Shown here: positions 43,142 through 51,814 of the stretch, one piece after another
How positions within the stretch are numbered: position 1 is the first letter of the stretch
How the letters are laid out: each line of letters starts with the position of its first letter
Source of the DNA: Candidatus Melainabacteria bacterium
GTDB lineage: Bacteria; Cyanobacteriota; Vampirovibrionia; 2-02-FULL-35-15
Length of the DNA: 64,000 bases
Assembly (NCBI GenBank): GCA_023250195.1
Contig: JAHFBF010000002.1
Span: 186,001-250,000 of the forward strand
Direction of reading: 5' to 3'
Position numbers and translations under genes: made by a program
The notes under the pieces: generated by a model
What the model was told of the DNA's origin: nothing
Database searches by the model: none
What the model saw: the letters and a program-made list of their open reading frames with translations, nothing else

Positions 43142-43948
43142 CTAGTTTCCCAATGATCTTAATAATAATGCCTGTGAAATTTCCAGAATACCTTCTTTAA
43201 GATTACCCTCTTTAATTTTTAACTCACCAAGAAAGAAGTGTGGTGCAGGATTATTTGGATCCTGTCTGGCTGCTTCAGTCCATAATCTTTTTGCTTTGTG
43301 CAAATCATTATATTGTTCAGTCAGAATAAAACCATAATAAACTTTTGTCCAGATGTCATTTGGATTTACTTTTAGCTGTTCGTCGAAATAATAAATACTT
43401 TCTTCGAGATTTTTTTTAATTTCTGGATTTGAATCGTTAAGTGCGAATGATTTTGAAGTAAGCAGGTTGAGAGATTTGGATTTAGTTTTTTGTTCTTTGT
43501 TTGTTGAGGCAGGTTTCAAACCTGCCTTTACGGACTTTTGAATGTCTTTTGAAATCAAATATGCTTTTAAATAATGACTGAATGCTAAGCGATATCTTAT
43601 GTTGTTTGCGTAAGCTTCATTTGTCTTATCTTTTAACATCTCCCTGTATTCGATTATTTTTTTATCGATGATTCCTATATTCTCAGGTTTTCTTATTAGA
43701 AGCTTTGTCTTTCTTAGTTCTTTAATTGCCTCTTCTACAAGACTTGTACGGCTGAGTGCAATTGCCAGATTAAAGTGTGCTTCTGGGTTGTCGGGGTATT
43801 TTAAGGCTTGAGCTTTTGCAATATTCAAATCGTCAGTCAGGGAGATATCTTCTGTTTCTGTACCTATCTGTAGGGGTTCTTCTGCTTTTATGGGAGTAAA
43901 ATTTGCGACAGTGAAAAGTATAAAATATAAAATAATCAAAAATTTCAT
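43142..43948 (-). CDS. Secreted TPR protein (268 aa)
   Basis: Signal peptide MKFLIILYFILFTVANFTP, then TPR-like helices (YPDNPEAHFNLAIALSRTSL, VNPNDIWTKVYYGFILTEQY, DPNNPAPHFFLGELKIKEGN). Near residues 142-151 the sequence KAGLKPAST is encoded by a 21-bp palindrome (43507-43527), which looks like a repeat captured in frame in a linker. Its ATG overlaps the proC stop by 4 bp, so the two are translationally coupled. Confidence 0.8.
   Translation of the reverse strand: MKFLIILYFILFTVANFTPIKAEEPLQIGTETEDISLTDDLNIAKAQALKYPDNPEAHFNLAIALSRTSLVEEAIKELRKTKLLIRKPENIGIIDKKIIEYREMLKDKTNEAYANNIRYRLAFSHYLKAYLISKDIQKSVKAGLKPASTNKEQKTKSKSLNLLTSKSFALNDSNPEIKKNLEESIYYFDEQLKVNPNDIWTKVYYGFILTEQYNDLHKAKRLWTEAARQDPNNPAPHFFLGELKIKEGNLKEGILEISQALLLRSLGN
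43507..43527. repeat. 21-bp palindrome inside the TPR coding sequence
   Basis: AGGCAGGTTT and AAACCTGCCT around a single central base. Flanking GTAAAGG/CCTCAAC suggests that the original element was longer. The reading frame is kept. Confidence 0.7.
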
Positions 43949-44772
43949 TTATTTAATCTTCCTAATTCTATTGATCTTTCCTTTGCAGCATTAATCCCTG
44001 AAAAAATTATTTTAGCTAAGCCTTTCTTTTGAAATGTTTTTAAAGCAGCTTCAGTAGTGCCGTTTGGAGAGGTGACGCTTTTTCTGAGCTCATTCGGAGA
44101 TAAATTATTTTTATCAAGCAAGAGTAATGTTCCTTTTGCTGTTTGTAAAATTAGTTTATTTGAAAGCTTTTGATTTAAACCAAGCTTTTTACCGCTGTCA
44201 ATCATTGATTCTATGAAGTAGCAGAAGTAAGCCGGTCCGGAACCTGAAATGGCAGTAATTAAGTCAAAGCTATTTTCATTTATCTCAATAGTTTTTCCAA
44301 TTGAAGCAAAGATTTTTCTGACTTTATCTTTCCTTTTTCCTGTGACATTTCGATTGAAAGCCAAAGCACTGATTCCTTCCCCGATTTGACAGGGAGTATT
44401 AGGCATGATTCTTGCAATTGGTTGTTTTTTGCCAAGGTGAAATTCTAGGCTTTTTATTTTTACTCCTGCTAGTATTGAAATCACTAAAGTGTTTTTTTGA
44501 ACTGATTTCTTTAGCAGGGTTATTGAGTCGTTAAAATCACCTGGCTTGACGGCTAGAATAACTACTTCTACAAGTTTTCTCTCTTTAACAATTGTTTTAA
44601 TTAAATCATTGCTGGCAAAATATCCCATCCTCTTTAAATAATTAACTCTTTCAGATTTCTTTTCTATAAACAGAATACTTCTATTTGAAAAAAGACCTTT
44701 TTTTGATATTCCGGAGGCAATGGCAAATCCCATATTTCCACCGCCAATTATTATTAGTTTTTTCATGATCAC
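43945..44772 (-). CDS. proC: Pyrroline-5-carboxylate reductase
   Basis: NAD(P)H-dependent last step of proline synthesis. Seen: LIIIGGGNMGFAIASGI near residues 5-21 (Rossmann), VVILAVKPGDF near 69-79, PIARIMPNTPCQIGEGI near 117-133, ISGSGPAYFCYFIES near 168-182 and SVTSPNGTTEAAL near 231-243. The start could be ATG 44772 or the ATG two codons later. Length 275 is normal. Confidence 0.95.
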   Translation of the reverse strand: MIMKKLIIIGGGNMGFAIASGISKKGLFSNRSILFIEKKSERVNYLKRMGYFASNDLIKTIVKERKLVEVVILAVKPGDFNDSITLLKKSVQKNTLVISILAGVKIKSLEFHLGKKQPIARIMPNTPCQIGEGISALAFNRNVTGKRKDKVRKIFASIGKTIEINENSFDLITAISGSGPAYFCYFIESMIDSGKKLGLNQKLSNKLILQTAKGTLLLLDKNNLSPNELRKSVTSPNGTTEAALKTFQKKGLAKIIFSGINAAKERSIELGRLNK

Positions 44773-44789
44773 TTAAATATTTTACACTG

Positions 44790-44906
44790 TTAGGACTTAT
44801 GCAAAGTTAGCATCTTTGAAAACTGGCTGTCACTAAGCTCCTGCGTCGCAAAAATAATACTTGTGCTGACGTGCCAGTTTAGTTGATATGATATGGACAA
44901 GTCCTG
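44790..44906. mobile_element. Small MITE-like inverted-repeat element (~117 bp)
   Basis: The left end TTAGGACTTATGC and the right end GGACAAGTCCTGA share AGGACTT as inverted termini. An inner stem AAACTGGC/GCCAGTTT (44820-44827 and 44873-44880) gives a long hairpin overall. A single AGGACTTATGC end is also present at 56980-56990. It lies in the gap upstream of proC. Confidence 0.45.
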
Positions 44907-44984
44907 ACTATTAAAAATTGTGCAATATCTAGCCTAAATCTGTCTATTTTGTTACAATAAAACTCTTATAATTTGTACAAGTGA

Positions 44985-45096
44985 AGGTTTGCTTTAGACG
45001 CAAACCTGAACGTCAAAGGGAATCTGCATAGAAATAGCAAAGTTTTTTTTATTCAATTTGGGCGTAGTAGTTATTTTGCGTTTAAAGTAAAAGGAA
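44985..45096 (+). promoter_or_regulatory. Upstream hairpin element of the dapL-like gene
   Basis: A 23-nt hairpin (AGGTTTGC/GCAAACCT, loop TTTAGAC), then GAACGTCAAAGGG, GAAATAGCAAAG, and a 3' module TTGGGCGTAGTAGTTATTTT close to the ATG. It aligns along most of its length with 58594-58690. AAGGAA just before the ATG is a weak Shine-Dalgarno. Confidence 0.5.
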
Positions 45097-46323
45097 ATGA
45101 CAATAAAGTCTGAAAAAGAAGCAAATGAAACAGGAAACGTAAAAAGTTTTTTAAAGCTTGCTGACAGGTTGAGTTATGTTCCATCATATATTTTTGCAAA
45201 GCTGGATAAAGAAAAACAAGCACTGCAAAATAAAGGTATAGATGTTATTGATTTAAGCTTGGGAAGTCCTGATTTGCCTTCTCCAAAAGTTGTTGTTGAT
45301 GAATGTGTTAGAGCAGTTCAGGATCCAACGAATTATCGATACCCTCCATTCTGGGGACAAAAACAGTTTAAAGAAGCTGCTGCTGCCTGGATGAATAAAA
45401 GGTTTTCAATTCAAATAGATGCAGAACATGAAATCCTCCCACTGTCAGGGTCTAAGGAAGGGATTACTCATCTGGCATTTGCAATAATTAATCCTGGTGA
45501 CTTATCAATAGTTCCAAGTCCTTACTATCCAGTTCATGCAAGAGGTACTTTACTTGCCGGAGGTACTGTATATGAACTCCCGCTGTTGGAAAAAAATAAA
45601 TTTATTCCTGACCTTGATTCAATTCCTCAATCAGTTCTAGATAAGGCAAAATTGTTTTTTATCAGTTTTCCAAATAATCCTACCGGTGCAATTTGTGATT
45701 TTGAATTTTTGGAAAAGCTTACAAATCTATGCATTAAAAATCAAATTCTTTTGATAAGTGATCTGGCATATTCGGAGATTACTTTTGATGGTTTTACAGC
45801 ATCAAGTATTTTCCAGGTTAAAGGTGCAAAGGATATTGCAATTGAGTTTCACACTTTATCAAAAACTTATAGTATGGCTGGCTGGAGAATTGCTTTTGTT
45901 GCTGGAAATAGAAAAATTATTGAAGCACTGTATGAAATTAAGACAAATACTGATTATGGTGTGTGTAACATTGTTCAGGCATCAAGTATAAAAGCTTTTT
46001 CGATTCCTTCCAGCGAGCATAAGAAAAATTCAATGATTTATCAAGAGCGCAGGGATGTAATCTTAGAAGAGCTTAAAGGTCTTGGCTGGAACATACTTAA
46101 GCCCGGTGGTGCTATGTACATCTGGTTGCCAGTGCCTAAAAAATACAAATCAAGTCTTGAGTTTTCATACGATCTCCTGCATACAGCACATGTAGCAACA
46201 ATCCCCGGTTCTTCTTTTGGTACATATGGTGAGGGCTATGTAAGGATAGCTTTGGTTGATAAAAAAGAAAGATTGCGCGAAGCAGCTCTTCGAATGAAAA
46301 CAGCAGGATTGGTCTATCAATAG
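45097..46323 (+). CDS. Class I aminotransferase, LL-diaminopimelate aminotransferase-like
   Basis: PLP enzyme, probably of the DapL branch that makes LL-diaminopimelate directly from tetrahydrodipicolinate. Seen: VIDLSLGSPDLPSP near residues 50-63, LPLSGSKEGITHL near 113-125, PSPYYPVHARGTLLAGG near 143-159, FISFPNNPTGAI near 189-200, SDLAYSEITFDG near 222-233, and the Lys motif TLSKTYSMAGWRIAF near 254-268. Length 408. Aspartate aminotransferase activity cannot be excluded. Confidence 0.85.
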   Translation: MTIKSEKEANETGNVKSFLKLADRLSYVPSYIFAKLDKEKQALQNKGIDVIDLSLGSPDLPSPKVVVDECVRAVQDPTNYRYPPFWGQKQFKEAAAAWMNKRFSIQIDAEHEILPLSGSKEGITHLAFAIINPGDLSIVPSPYYPVHARGTLLAGGTVYELPLLEKNKFIPDLDSIPQSVLDKAKLFFISFPNNPTGAICDFEFLEKLTNLCIKNQILLISDLAYSEITFDGFTASSIFQVKGAKDIAIEFHTLSKTYSMAGWRIAFVAGNRKIIEALYEIKTNTDYGVCNIVQASSIKAFSIPSSEHKKNSMIYQERRDVILEELKGLGWNILKPGGAMYIWLPVPKKYKSSLEFSYDLLHTAHVATIPGSSFGTYGEGYVRIALVDKKERLREAALRMKTAGLVYQ

Positions 46324-46353
46324 AAACACGTCATTGATATATAATTAAACTAT

Positions 46354-48393
46354 ATGTTTAACAGGAAAAATTATCAAAGTTTTCTCAGGCTTTCTTTTGT
46401 TTTTATAATTTGTTTTGTTTCTACTTTTACTCCTTCATGTGCAAAAAAACAGGAGGTTTTGTTTTCACCGATTTTTTTTAATGAGGGGATTAGATATCAC
46501 AAAAACGGTGATTTGCAAAATGCAATTTCATCTTTCAATAGATCTCTTTCTTTAAGCTCAAGTGATATTTCAACTTTATTAGTACTTGGTCAAACATATC
46601 TTGAAGATGGGAAGCTGGCTCTTGCACTTAAAACTTTTCAAAACGCTGTGAAATTATATCCCAACGATGCTTTGGTTCATTTCTTTCTTGGTCTGACATA
46701 TGAACGAAACAAACAGCCTGAAGAAGCTCTTTCAGAATATAAATTAGCCATTGTTATAGAACCTGAAAATCTTTTAATGAAATCTGCTCTTGGCAATGTT
46801 TGCTTTTTAAGCGGTGATTATAAATGTGCAGTGGATAGCCTTGGTAAGGTAATACTTGCTTATCCTTTACATCTTCGTTCTAGATTGGTTCTGGCTTCTT
46901 CTTACCACTATTTAAAAAACTATGCTCTTGCAAAGGAACAGTACAAAAGTGTTTTAGATCATCTGCCCAATAATGCTGTTTTATGGTATAACCTGGCTAA
47001 GGCTGAGATAGCACTTGGAGAATATGACAATGCAGAGCTAAGTATTAATCAGGCTGTTCTCTTAGATAATTCAGTAGTTGAATTCTACCTTGACAGGGCG
47101 CAGCTTCATTACAAATTAAGTCGTCTTGAAGGAGCAGATAATGATTATTTGATTGCTTTAAAATTAGAGCCAAATAATCCTGCTATTCCTATTGAGTATG
47201 CTAATTTTCTTTGGAAAACAGGTGCTTATTTAAAAGCTGCTGATCAGTATGAAAAAGCAGTTGAACTGCAACCTGATGATATAGAACTTCTGATAAACAG
47301 AGCATATTTATTACAGCTTGCAGAGCAGTACCCTGAAGCAAAATCTATATGGAATGAAGTTCTAGAAAAAGCTGCTGAAAACCAGTATGCACTTTTTAAC
47401 CTGGCAAGACTTTACCATGAAGAAAAGAATTATCCGAGTGCTATTGAGCATTATAAAAAATTAATCTCTTTTCAGAATGTTTCAAAGGAAACTAAACTGG
47501 ATGCAAAGCGAGGACTTGCTCTTTGTTTTCAAAGGAGTCAGAATTTTGCTGAAGCTAAAATAGTATACAGTGAACTTATAGAAGAAGAACCTGAAAATTC
47601 AAAAGTTCTTTATGAGTTTGGAAATATTTTAACTGAAGAAAAACAATACAAAGAAGCTGTAGATTATTTTAAAAAGGCGATTGAGCGTAGATATGAACCT
47701 TTGAAAATGGTTTATCAGGCTTTGGTCAAAGCTTATGAAAATTTAAATGATTCAACTAATTTGAAAGTTGCATATAAAGAATGGTTGAATATAGACAAAG
47801 ACAATGTAGATGCAAGAATTTCTTATGCAAAGTTTTTAGCTAAAAGTGGTGCTACTCAGGAGGCTATAGAGCAATATAGGGTTGCGGCAACTCTGGATAA
47901 TACAACTGCGAGCAGGTTTAAATTAGCTCAGTTTTTAATAGAGCAAAACGATTTTTATGGTGCGATTGGACAGCTTCATGGATATTTGGAGTCAACTCCA
48001 AATGACTTAAATGCCTTGATCCTTCTTGCAAATGCTTTTAAAGAACTTGGAATAACTGAACAGGCAATAAACACTTATAAAAAAATAATTTCAGCGCAAC
48101 CTGATAACCACCTTGCTTATTTTAATCTTGGCTTGCTGTATCAGCAGGAAAAAAAATCTGAGGAAGCTCAAAATTATTTATTAAAATCAATTGAGCTGAA
48201 TGAAAATTATGCACCGGCATACTATGCGCTGGGACTTTCATACATGTCTTTAGGGGATTCAAAAAATACAAAAGCTAAAGAATTGTTTGAAAGATATCTT
48301 CAGTTAGAGCCAGGTGGTGAATATAAAGATAAGGTAGAATCATTTTTAAAAGAAATACTTTCTAAGTCAATGCCAAGTCAGGCAAAGGTATAA
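46354..48393 (+). CDS. TPR lipoprotein (679 aa)
   Basis: An outer- or inner-membrane lipoprotein by its leader: FIICFVSTFTPSCAKKQ near residues 17-33 with a lipobox-like Cys. About fifteen TPR units follow along the whole length (IRYHKNGDLQNAISSFNRSL, PNDALVHFFLGLTYERNKQP, PDNHLAYFNLGLLYQQEKKS). A role in assembling pili or envelope complexes is possible. tyrS starts 2 bp after its stop. Confidence 0.88.
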   Translation: MFNRKNYQSFLRLSFVFIICFVSTFTPSCAKKQEVLFSPIFFNEGIRYHKNGDLQNAISSFNRSLSLSSSDISTLLVLGQTYLEDGKLALALKTFQNAVKLYPNDALVHFFLGLTYERNKQPEEALSEYKLAIVIEPENLLMKSALGNVCFLSGDYKCAVDSLGKVILAYPLHLRSRLVLASSYHYLKNYALAKEQYKSVLDHLPNNAVLWYNLAKAEIALGEYDNAELSINQAVLLDNSVVEFYLDRAQLHYKLSRLEGADNDYLIALKLEPNNPAIPIEYANFLWKTGAYLKAADQYEKAVELQPDDIELLINRAYLLQLAEQYPEAKSIWNEVLEKAAENQYALFNLARLYHEEKNYPSAIEHYKKLISFQNVSKETKLDAKRGLALCFQRSQNFAEAKIVYSELIEEEPENSKVLYEFGNILTEEKQYKEAVDYFKKAIERRYEPLKMVYQALVKAYENLNDSTNLKVAYKEWLNIDKDNVDARISYAKFLAKSGATQEAIEQYRVAATLDNTTASRFKLAQFLIEQNDFYGAIGQLHGYLESTPNDLNALILLANAFKELGITEQAINTYKKIISAQPDNHLAYFNLGLLYQQEKKSEEAQNYLLKSIELNENYAPAYYALGLSYMSLGDSKNTKAKELFERYLQLEPGGEYKDKVESFLKEILSKSMPSQAKV

Positions 48394-48395
48394 AA

Positions 48396-49625
48396 ATGGC
48401 GGATATCCCGGCAAAGTTTATAAAACAGGTTTCAGAGTTGGTTATGCCTCTTGCGGGTGATGATAAACAGCTCTTTTTGCCTGGAGGACCATCTGAACTT
48501 CAGAAACTATACGATAAAGCTTCTACTGAAAAAAGACAGCTTAGAGTAAAACTTGGAATAGATCCTACCAGTACCGATCTTCATTTGGGGCACACGGTTT
48601 GTCTGCATTTGCTGAGAAGATTTCAAAATCATGGTCATAGACCGGTGTTAATCATTGGTGGGTTTACTGCTATGGTTGGAGATCCCAGTGGTAGGAATGA
48701 AGCTCGTCCTCCATTGGCTTATGAGCAGGTTCAGGAAAATGCAAAAACATACCTGGAGCAGGTAGGGAAAATATTAGATTTGAAAAATGTAGAAGTGATT
48801 AATAATTATGACTGGTTAAGTAAAATCAGTTCAACTGAGTTTATAAAACTTGCTCACCTTGTGACAGTTAATCAGTTGATTGGTAAGGAGGCTTTTGGTT
48901 TAAGAATTGAAAATAGTGAGCCATTATATCTTCATGAAGTTTTATATCCAATTTTACAGGGTTATGATTCTTATAAAGTGGAAGCTGATATTGAAATTGG
49001 CGGGATTGATCAGACTTTTAATGTGTTGTTTGGCAGACATATACAAAAACATTTTAATCAAAAAGAACAGCTTGTAATCTTATTGCCATTATTGATTGGT
49101 CTGGATGGTAAAAAGAAAATGTCAAAGTCTTTTAATAATTATATTGCTCTGAAAGATCCTCCAAATGAAGTTTTTGGAAAAGCTATGAGTATTCCGGATG
49201 AATTAATTCTTGGTTATTTTAATGTTACTCACACTTCAACTGCTGAAATAGCAAATTTTAGTAAAGAACTGAAAAACGGCAAAAATCCTCGTGATATAAA
49301 AATGGAACTGGCATACAGGCTGGTTGGACTTTTGCATGACGCTATTAGTGCTGAAAATGCAAAAGCTAATTTTATAAAACAATTCCAAAAAAATGAGATT
49401 CCGGAAGATTTGGATGAATATAAATTAAATGAATCCTTGAAAATTACTGATTTAATATTTCAAACCAATCTGGCTTCTTCAAAAGGAGAAGCTAAGCGGC
49501 TTATAGAAGGTGGTGGGGTGAAACTAAAATCAGAAAGAATAGATGATCCCAACTTTTTAGTAACAGCTGATTACAGGAATTCTGTTTTGCAAATCGGGAA
49601 GAGGAAATTTGTTCGTATAATATAA
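48396..49625 (+). CDS. tyrS: Tyrosyl-tRNA synthetase
   Basis: Class I synthetase. Seen: KLGIDPTSTDLHLGHTVCLH near residues 52-71 (HIGH-type HLGH), MVGDPSGR near 93-100, IGGIDQTFNV near 200-209, KKKMSKSFNN near 237-246 (KMSKS), and a C-terminal S4 domain (ASSKGEAKRLIEGGGVKL near 362-379). Length 409 fits the TyrZ-like form. Confidence 0.96.
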   Translation: MADIPAKFIKQVSELVMPLAGDDKQLFLPGGPSELQKLYDKASTEKRQLRVKLGIDPTSTDLHLGHTVCLHLLRRFQNHGHRPVLIIGGFTAMVGDPSGRNEARPPLAYEQVQENAKTYLEQVGKILDLKNVEVINNYDWLSKISSTEFIKLAHLVTVNQLIGKEAFGLRIENSEPLYLHEVLYPILQGYDSYKVEADIEIGGIDQTFNVLFGRHIQKHFNQKEQLVILLPLLIGLDGKKKMSKSFNNYIALKDPPNEVFGKAMSIPDELILGYFNVTHTSTAEIANFSKELKNGKNPRDIKMELAYRLVGLLHDAISAENAKANFIKQFQKNEIPEDLDEYKLNESLKITDLIFQTNLASSKGEAKRLIEGGGVKLKSERIDDPNFLVTADYRNSVLQIGKRKFVRII

Positions 49626-49672
49626 ATTGTTTATCATGTCTACAATAACTAACATAGCAATTTATGAAGAAA

Positions 49673-49757
49673 GGTTTTGTCCGACTTGTTCGGCAAAACC
49701 TGATAAATGTATGGGGAGGCTTACCGGAAGCAGTATGCAAAGCCGGCGAAGCGAATT
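49673..49757 (+). promoter_or_regulatory. Repeat leader of the PdtaS-like kinase gene
   Basis: A bulged hairpin (49673-49700; GGTTTTG/CAAAACC, bulged T, CCGA/TCGG, loop CTTGT) is followed by a GC-richer stretch with GGCTT/AAGCC pairing and the module GCGAAGCGAATTATGAGCG, which is related to the modules upstream of queF and the TPR gene at 9917. The coding sequence begins within or directly after it. Confidence 0.5.
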
Positions 49758-51236
49758 ATGAGCGAGCCGGTGGTGAATAATAAAAAAAAGTCTAAAGTGA
49801 GAGAACTTTGTTTGTTGAGTTCTTCTTTGAGTGAGGAGGAAATCGGACGACTTGAAAGTATAATGGATAACTTTCAGTTTATATCAGATCTTTTAGCGAC
49901 AGATTTAATGGTTTATGTGGGAGCTAAGAAAAAAGATGACTATGTTCTTGTGGATATTAAAAGACCTCATGGACATCCTACTTTGTTTTTGGAGAGTTCA
50001 GTGGGGCGTATCCTGACTTCAAAAGCAGAACCATTTGTAAAAAAAGCTTTTGATAGTGGTAAAAAGACTGTGGGGGTCTATGGTGTAATCATTTCTGGTA
50101 GACCAACTCAGCAGGTAGTCTGCCCTATTTATCATTATGAGAAAATTATAGCTACTTTATCTTTTGAGAAGGATTTGTATCTTACTGAAAGTTTGCTTGG
50201 TAAAAACTGGAATAAAGTTGCTGATGATTTAGTCGGTGCATTAAATCAAAAACGTCATAAATTGAAACATTGGCCAAGCCTGGTTGGGCAGGAAGGCTTT
50301 ATTTTAACAGACAACTTTGATCAACTTTTATACATCAGTTACATGGCGCAAAATCTTATTGTTTCAGTATTAGGAATAAGAGATGTTTCAGTGGGTGGAA
50401 AGCTCTCCCTTTTGTTCAAAGATTTTCATCCGGAAGTTATACAAAGTGAACCGGTAATTAATCTAATTAAAAAAAGGTATTCAGGTATTGGTGGTACCTT
50501 GCAACTCACAAGTTTTGATCTGTCGGAAAAAAACAAGATTCATGTTCTTCGGGATGTTTCAGAGTTGACTTTGAAGGAAAAAGAAATCAAAGTAAAAGGT
50601 GCTTTAATTAAAGAAATACATCATCGTGTTAAGAATAATCTTAATGCAGTAGCGGCGCTTCTTAGAATGCAGCTTAGAAGATCCAGTGATGTTGCGGTGA
50701 AAGAAGCTTTTAAGCAGGCAATTTTAAGGCTTGACAGTATTACGCTTGTACATGAATTCTTGGCTCATGCTGATAATGTCCAAATAGTTGATATTGGTCA
50801 GATGATAAAAGATATTGTTCGGAATTTGCAGCATACCCTTGGTTATGAAGAAAAACGGATTACTGTTTCTATTAATTGTTTAGGAAGTTTTTATTTAGAC
50901 AGTGAACAGGCAACAAGTGTGGCTTTAATAGTTAATGAATTGGTGTCAAACTGTTATGAGCATGCTTTTCAGGATATGCTAATTGGTGAAGTTGTAATTG
51001 ATTTGTTCTGGAATGATGATAGTAAAACCGGCTTTACTCTTGTTGTTATGGATAATGGTGTTGGTGTTCCAGCGTCTTTTAATAAGGAGAATCCTGAAAG
51101 TCTGGGCTGGCATATTATTAATACTCTTGTTACGGAAGATTTAAATGGTAAGATCTTTATCAGAGATTTAAAATCTGAGAATAAAAAGGGAACTGAAGTA
51201 AGGATAGAAGCAGAGGCAGATGCAAAGCAAAAGTAA
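49758..51236 (+). CDS. PdtaS-like sensor histidine kinase (HisKA_2 family)
   Basis: A cytosolic kinase: an N-terminal GAF-like region (about 1-150), a PAS-like middle (about 170-270), then the HisKA_2 dimerisation/phosphoacceptor motif LIKEIHHRVKNNLNAVAALL near 291-310 and an ATPase domain (VALIVNELVSNCYEHAF, VVMDNGVGVP, GTEVRIEA). An ATG at 49707 would add 17 residues encoded by the repeat; ATG 49758 or the GTG at 49773 is more likely. The next gene, overlapping by 17 bp, encodes its probable partner. Confidence 0.88.
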   Translation: MSEPVVNNKKKSKVRELCLLSSSLSEEEIGRLESIMDNFQFISDLLATDLMVYVGAKKKDDYVLVDIKRPHGHPTLFLESSVGRILTSKAEPFVKKAFDSGKKTVGVYGVIISGRPTQQVVCPIYHYEKIIATLSFEKDLYLTESLLGKNWNKVADDLVGALNQKRHKLKHWPSLVGQEGFILTDNFDQLLYISYMAQNLIVSVLGIRDVSVGGKLSLLFKDFHPEVIQSEPVINLIKKRYSGIGGTLQLTSFDLSEKNKIHVLRDVSELTLKEKEIKVKGALIKEIHHRVKNNLNAVAALLRMQLRRSSDVAVKEAFKQAILRLDSITLVHEFLAHADNVQIVDIGQMIKDIVRNLQHTLGYEEKRITVSINCLGSFYLDSEQATSVALIVNELVSNCYEHAFQDMLIGEVVIDLFWNDDSKTGFTLVVMDNGVGVPASFNKENPESLGWHIINTLVTEDLNGKIFIRDLKSENKKGTEVRIEAEADAKQK

Positions 51237-51813
51237 TAAAACACGAATTTTAATTGCTGATGATGAGGCATTAATCAGGCAGGATTTAAAAGAAATCTTA
51301 AATGAGGCTGGTTATGAAGTGGTGGCAGAAGCAAAAGATGGTCATCATGCCCTGGAACTGGCTAAGCTTACAATCCCGGATCTAATGATCCTGGATATTA
51401 AAATGCCTAATATTAACGGACTTGAAGCTGCTGAAGAAATTCAAGTAGCTTTAAATAAAAGAATTCCTGCAATTATTCTTACAGCTTATAACCAGCCTGA
51501 ACTTATACAAAAAGCTGGAACTATAGGTGCATTTTCTTATTTAACTAAACCGGTTAAGCCTCAAGATTTAATTGCTTCTATTGAAACAGTTAAAAGCAGG
51601 GCAAAAGAAATTGAAACTCTTTATAGCGATATTTCAGACTTAAAAGAAAAACTTGAAATCAGAAAACTGGTTGAGAAAGCTAAAGGTATTATAATGAAAA
51701 AACTTTCTCTGGACGAATCTGAAGCCATGCATCACTTACAAAAGAAATCCATGAATGATCGGGTTTCTATTAAAGAAGTTGCACAGCAGGTTATAAACAA
51801 TGGCAATGCTTGA
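51220..51813 (+). CDS. ANTAR-domain response regulator (PdtaR/AmiR-NasR type)
   Basis: A receiver domain (ILIADDEALIRQDLKEIL near 10-27, LMILDIKMPNINGLEAAEEI near 56-75 with the phospho-Asp, IILTAYNQPE, SYLTKPVKP with the conserved Lys) and then an ANTAR RNA-binding domain (LVEKAKGIIMKKLSLDESEA near 149-168). ANTAR proteins bind paired hairpins in mRNA leaders to control termination or translation. It overlaps the kinase gene, forming a two-component pair. Its RNA targets in this organism are unknown; the hairpin leaders here are candidates. Confidence 0.94.
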   Translation: MQSKSNKTRILIADDEALIRQDLKEILNEAGYEVVAEAKDGHHALELAKLTIPDLMILDIKMPNINGLEAAEEIQVALNKRIPAIILTAYNQPELIQKAGTIGAFSYLTKPVKPQDLIASIETVKSRAKEIETLYSDISDLKEKLEIRKLVEKAKGIIMKKLSLDESEAMHHLQKKSMNDRVSIKEVAQQVINNGNA

Positions 51814-51814
51814 A

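Noticed and set aside
44985-45060. A c-di-GMP riboswitch in the hairpin elements
   Set aside because: GCAAACC and AAAGG occur, but the conserved GACGCAAAGCC core and the tetraloop receptor of the class I aptamer are absent.
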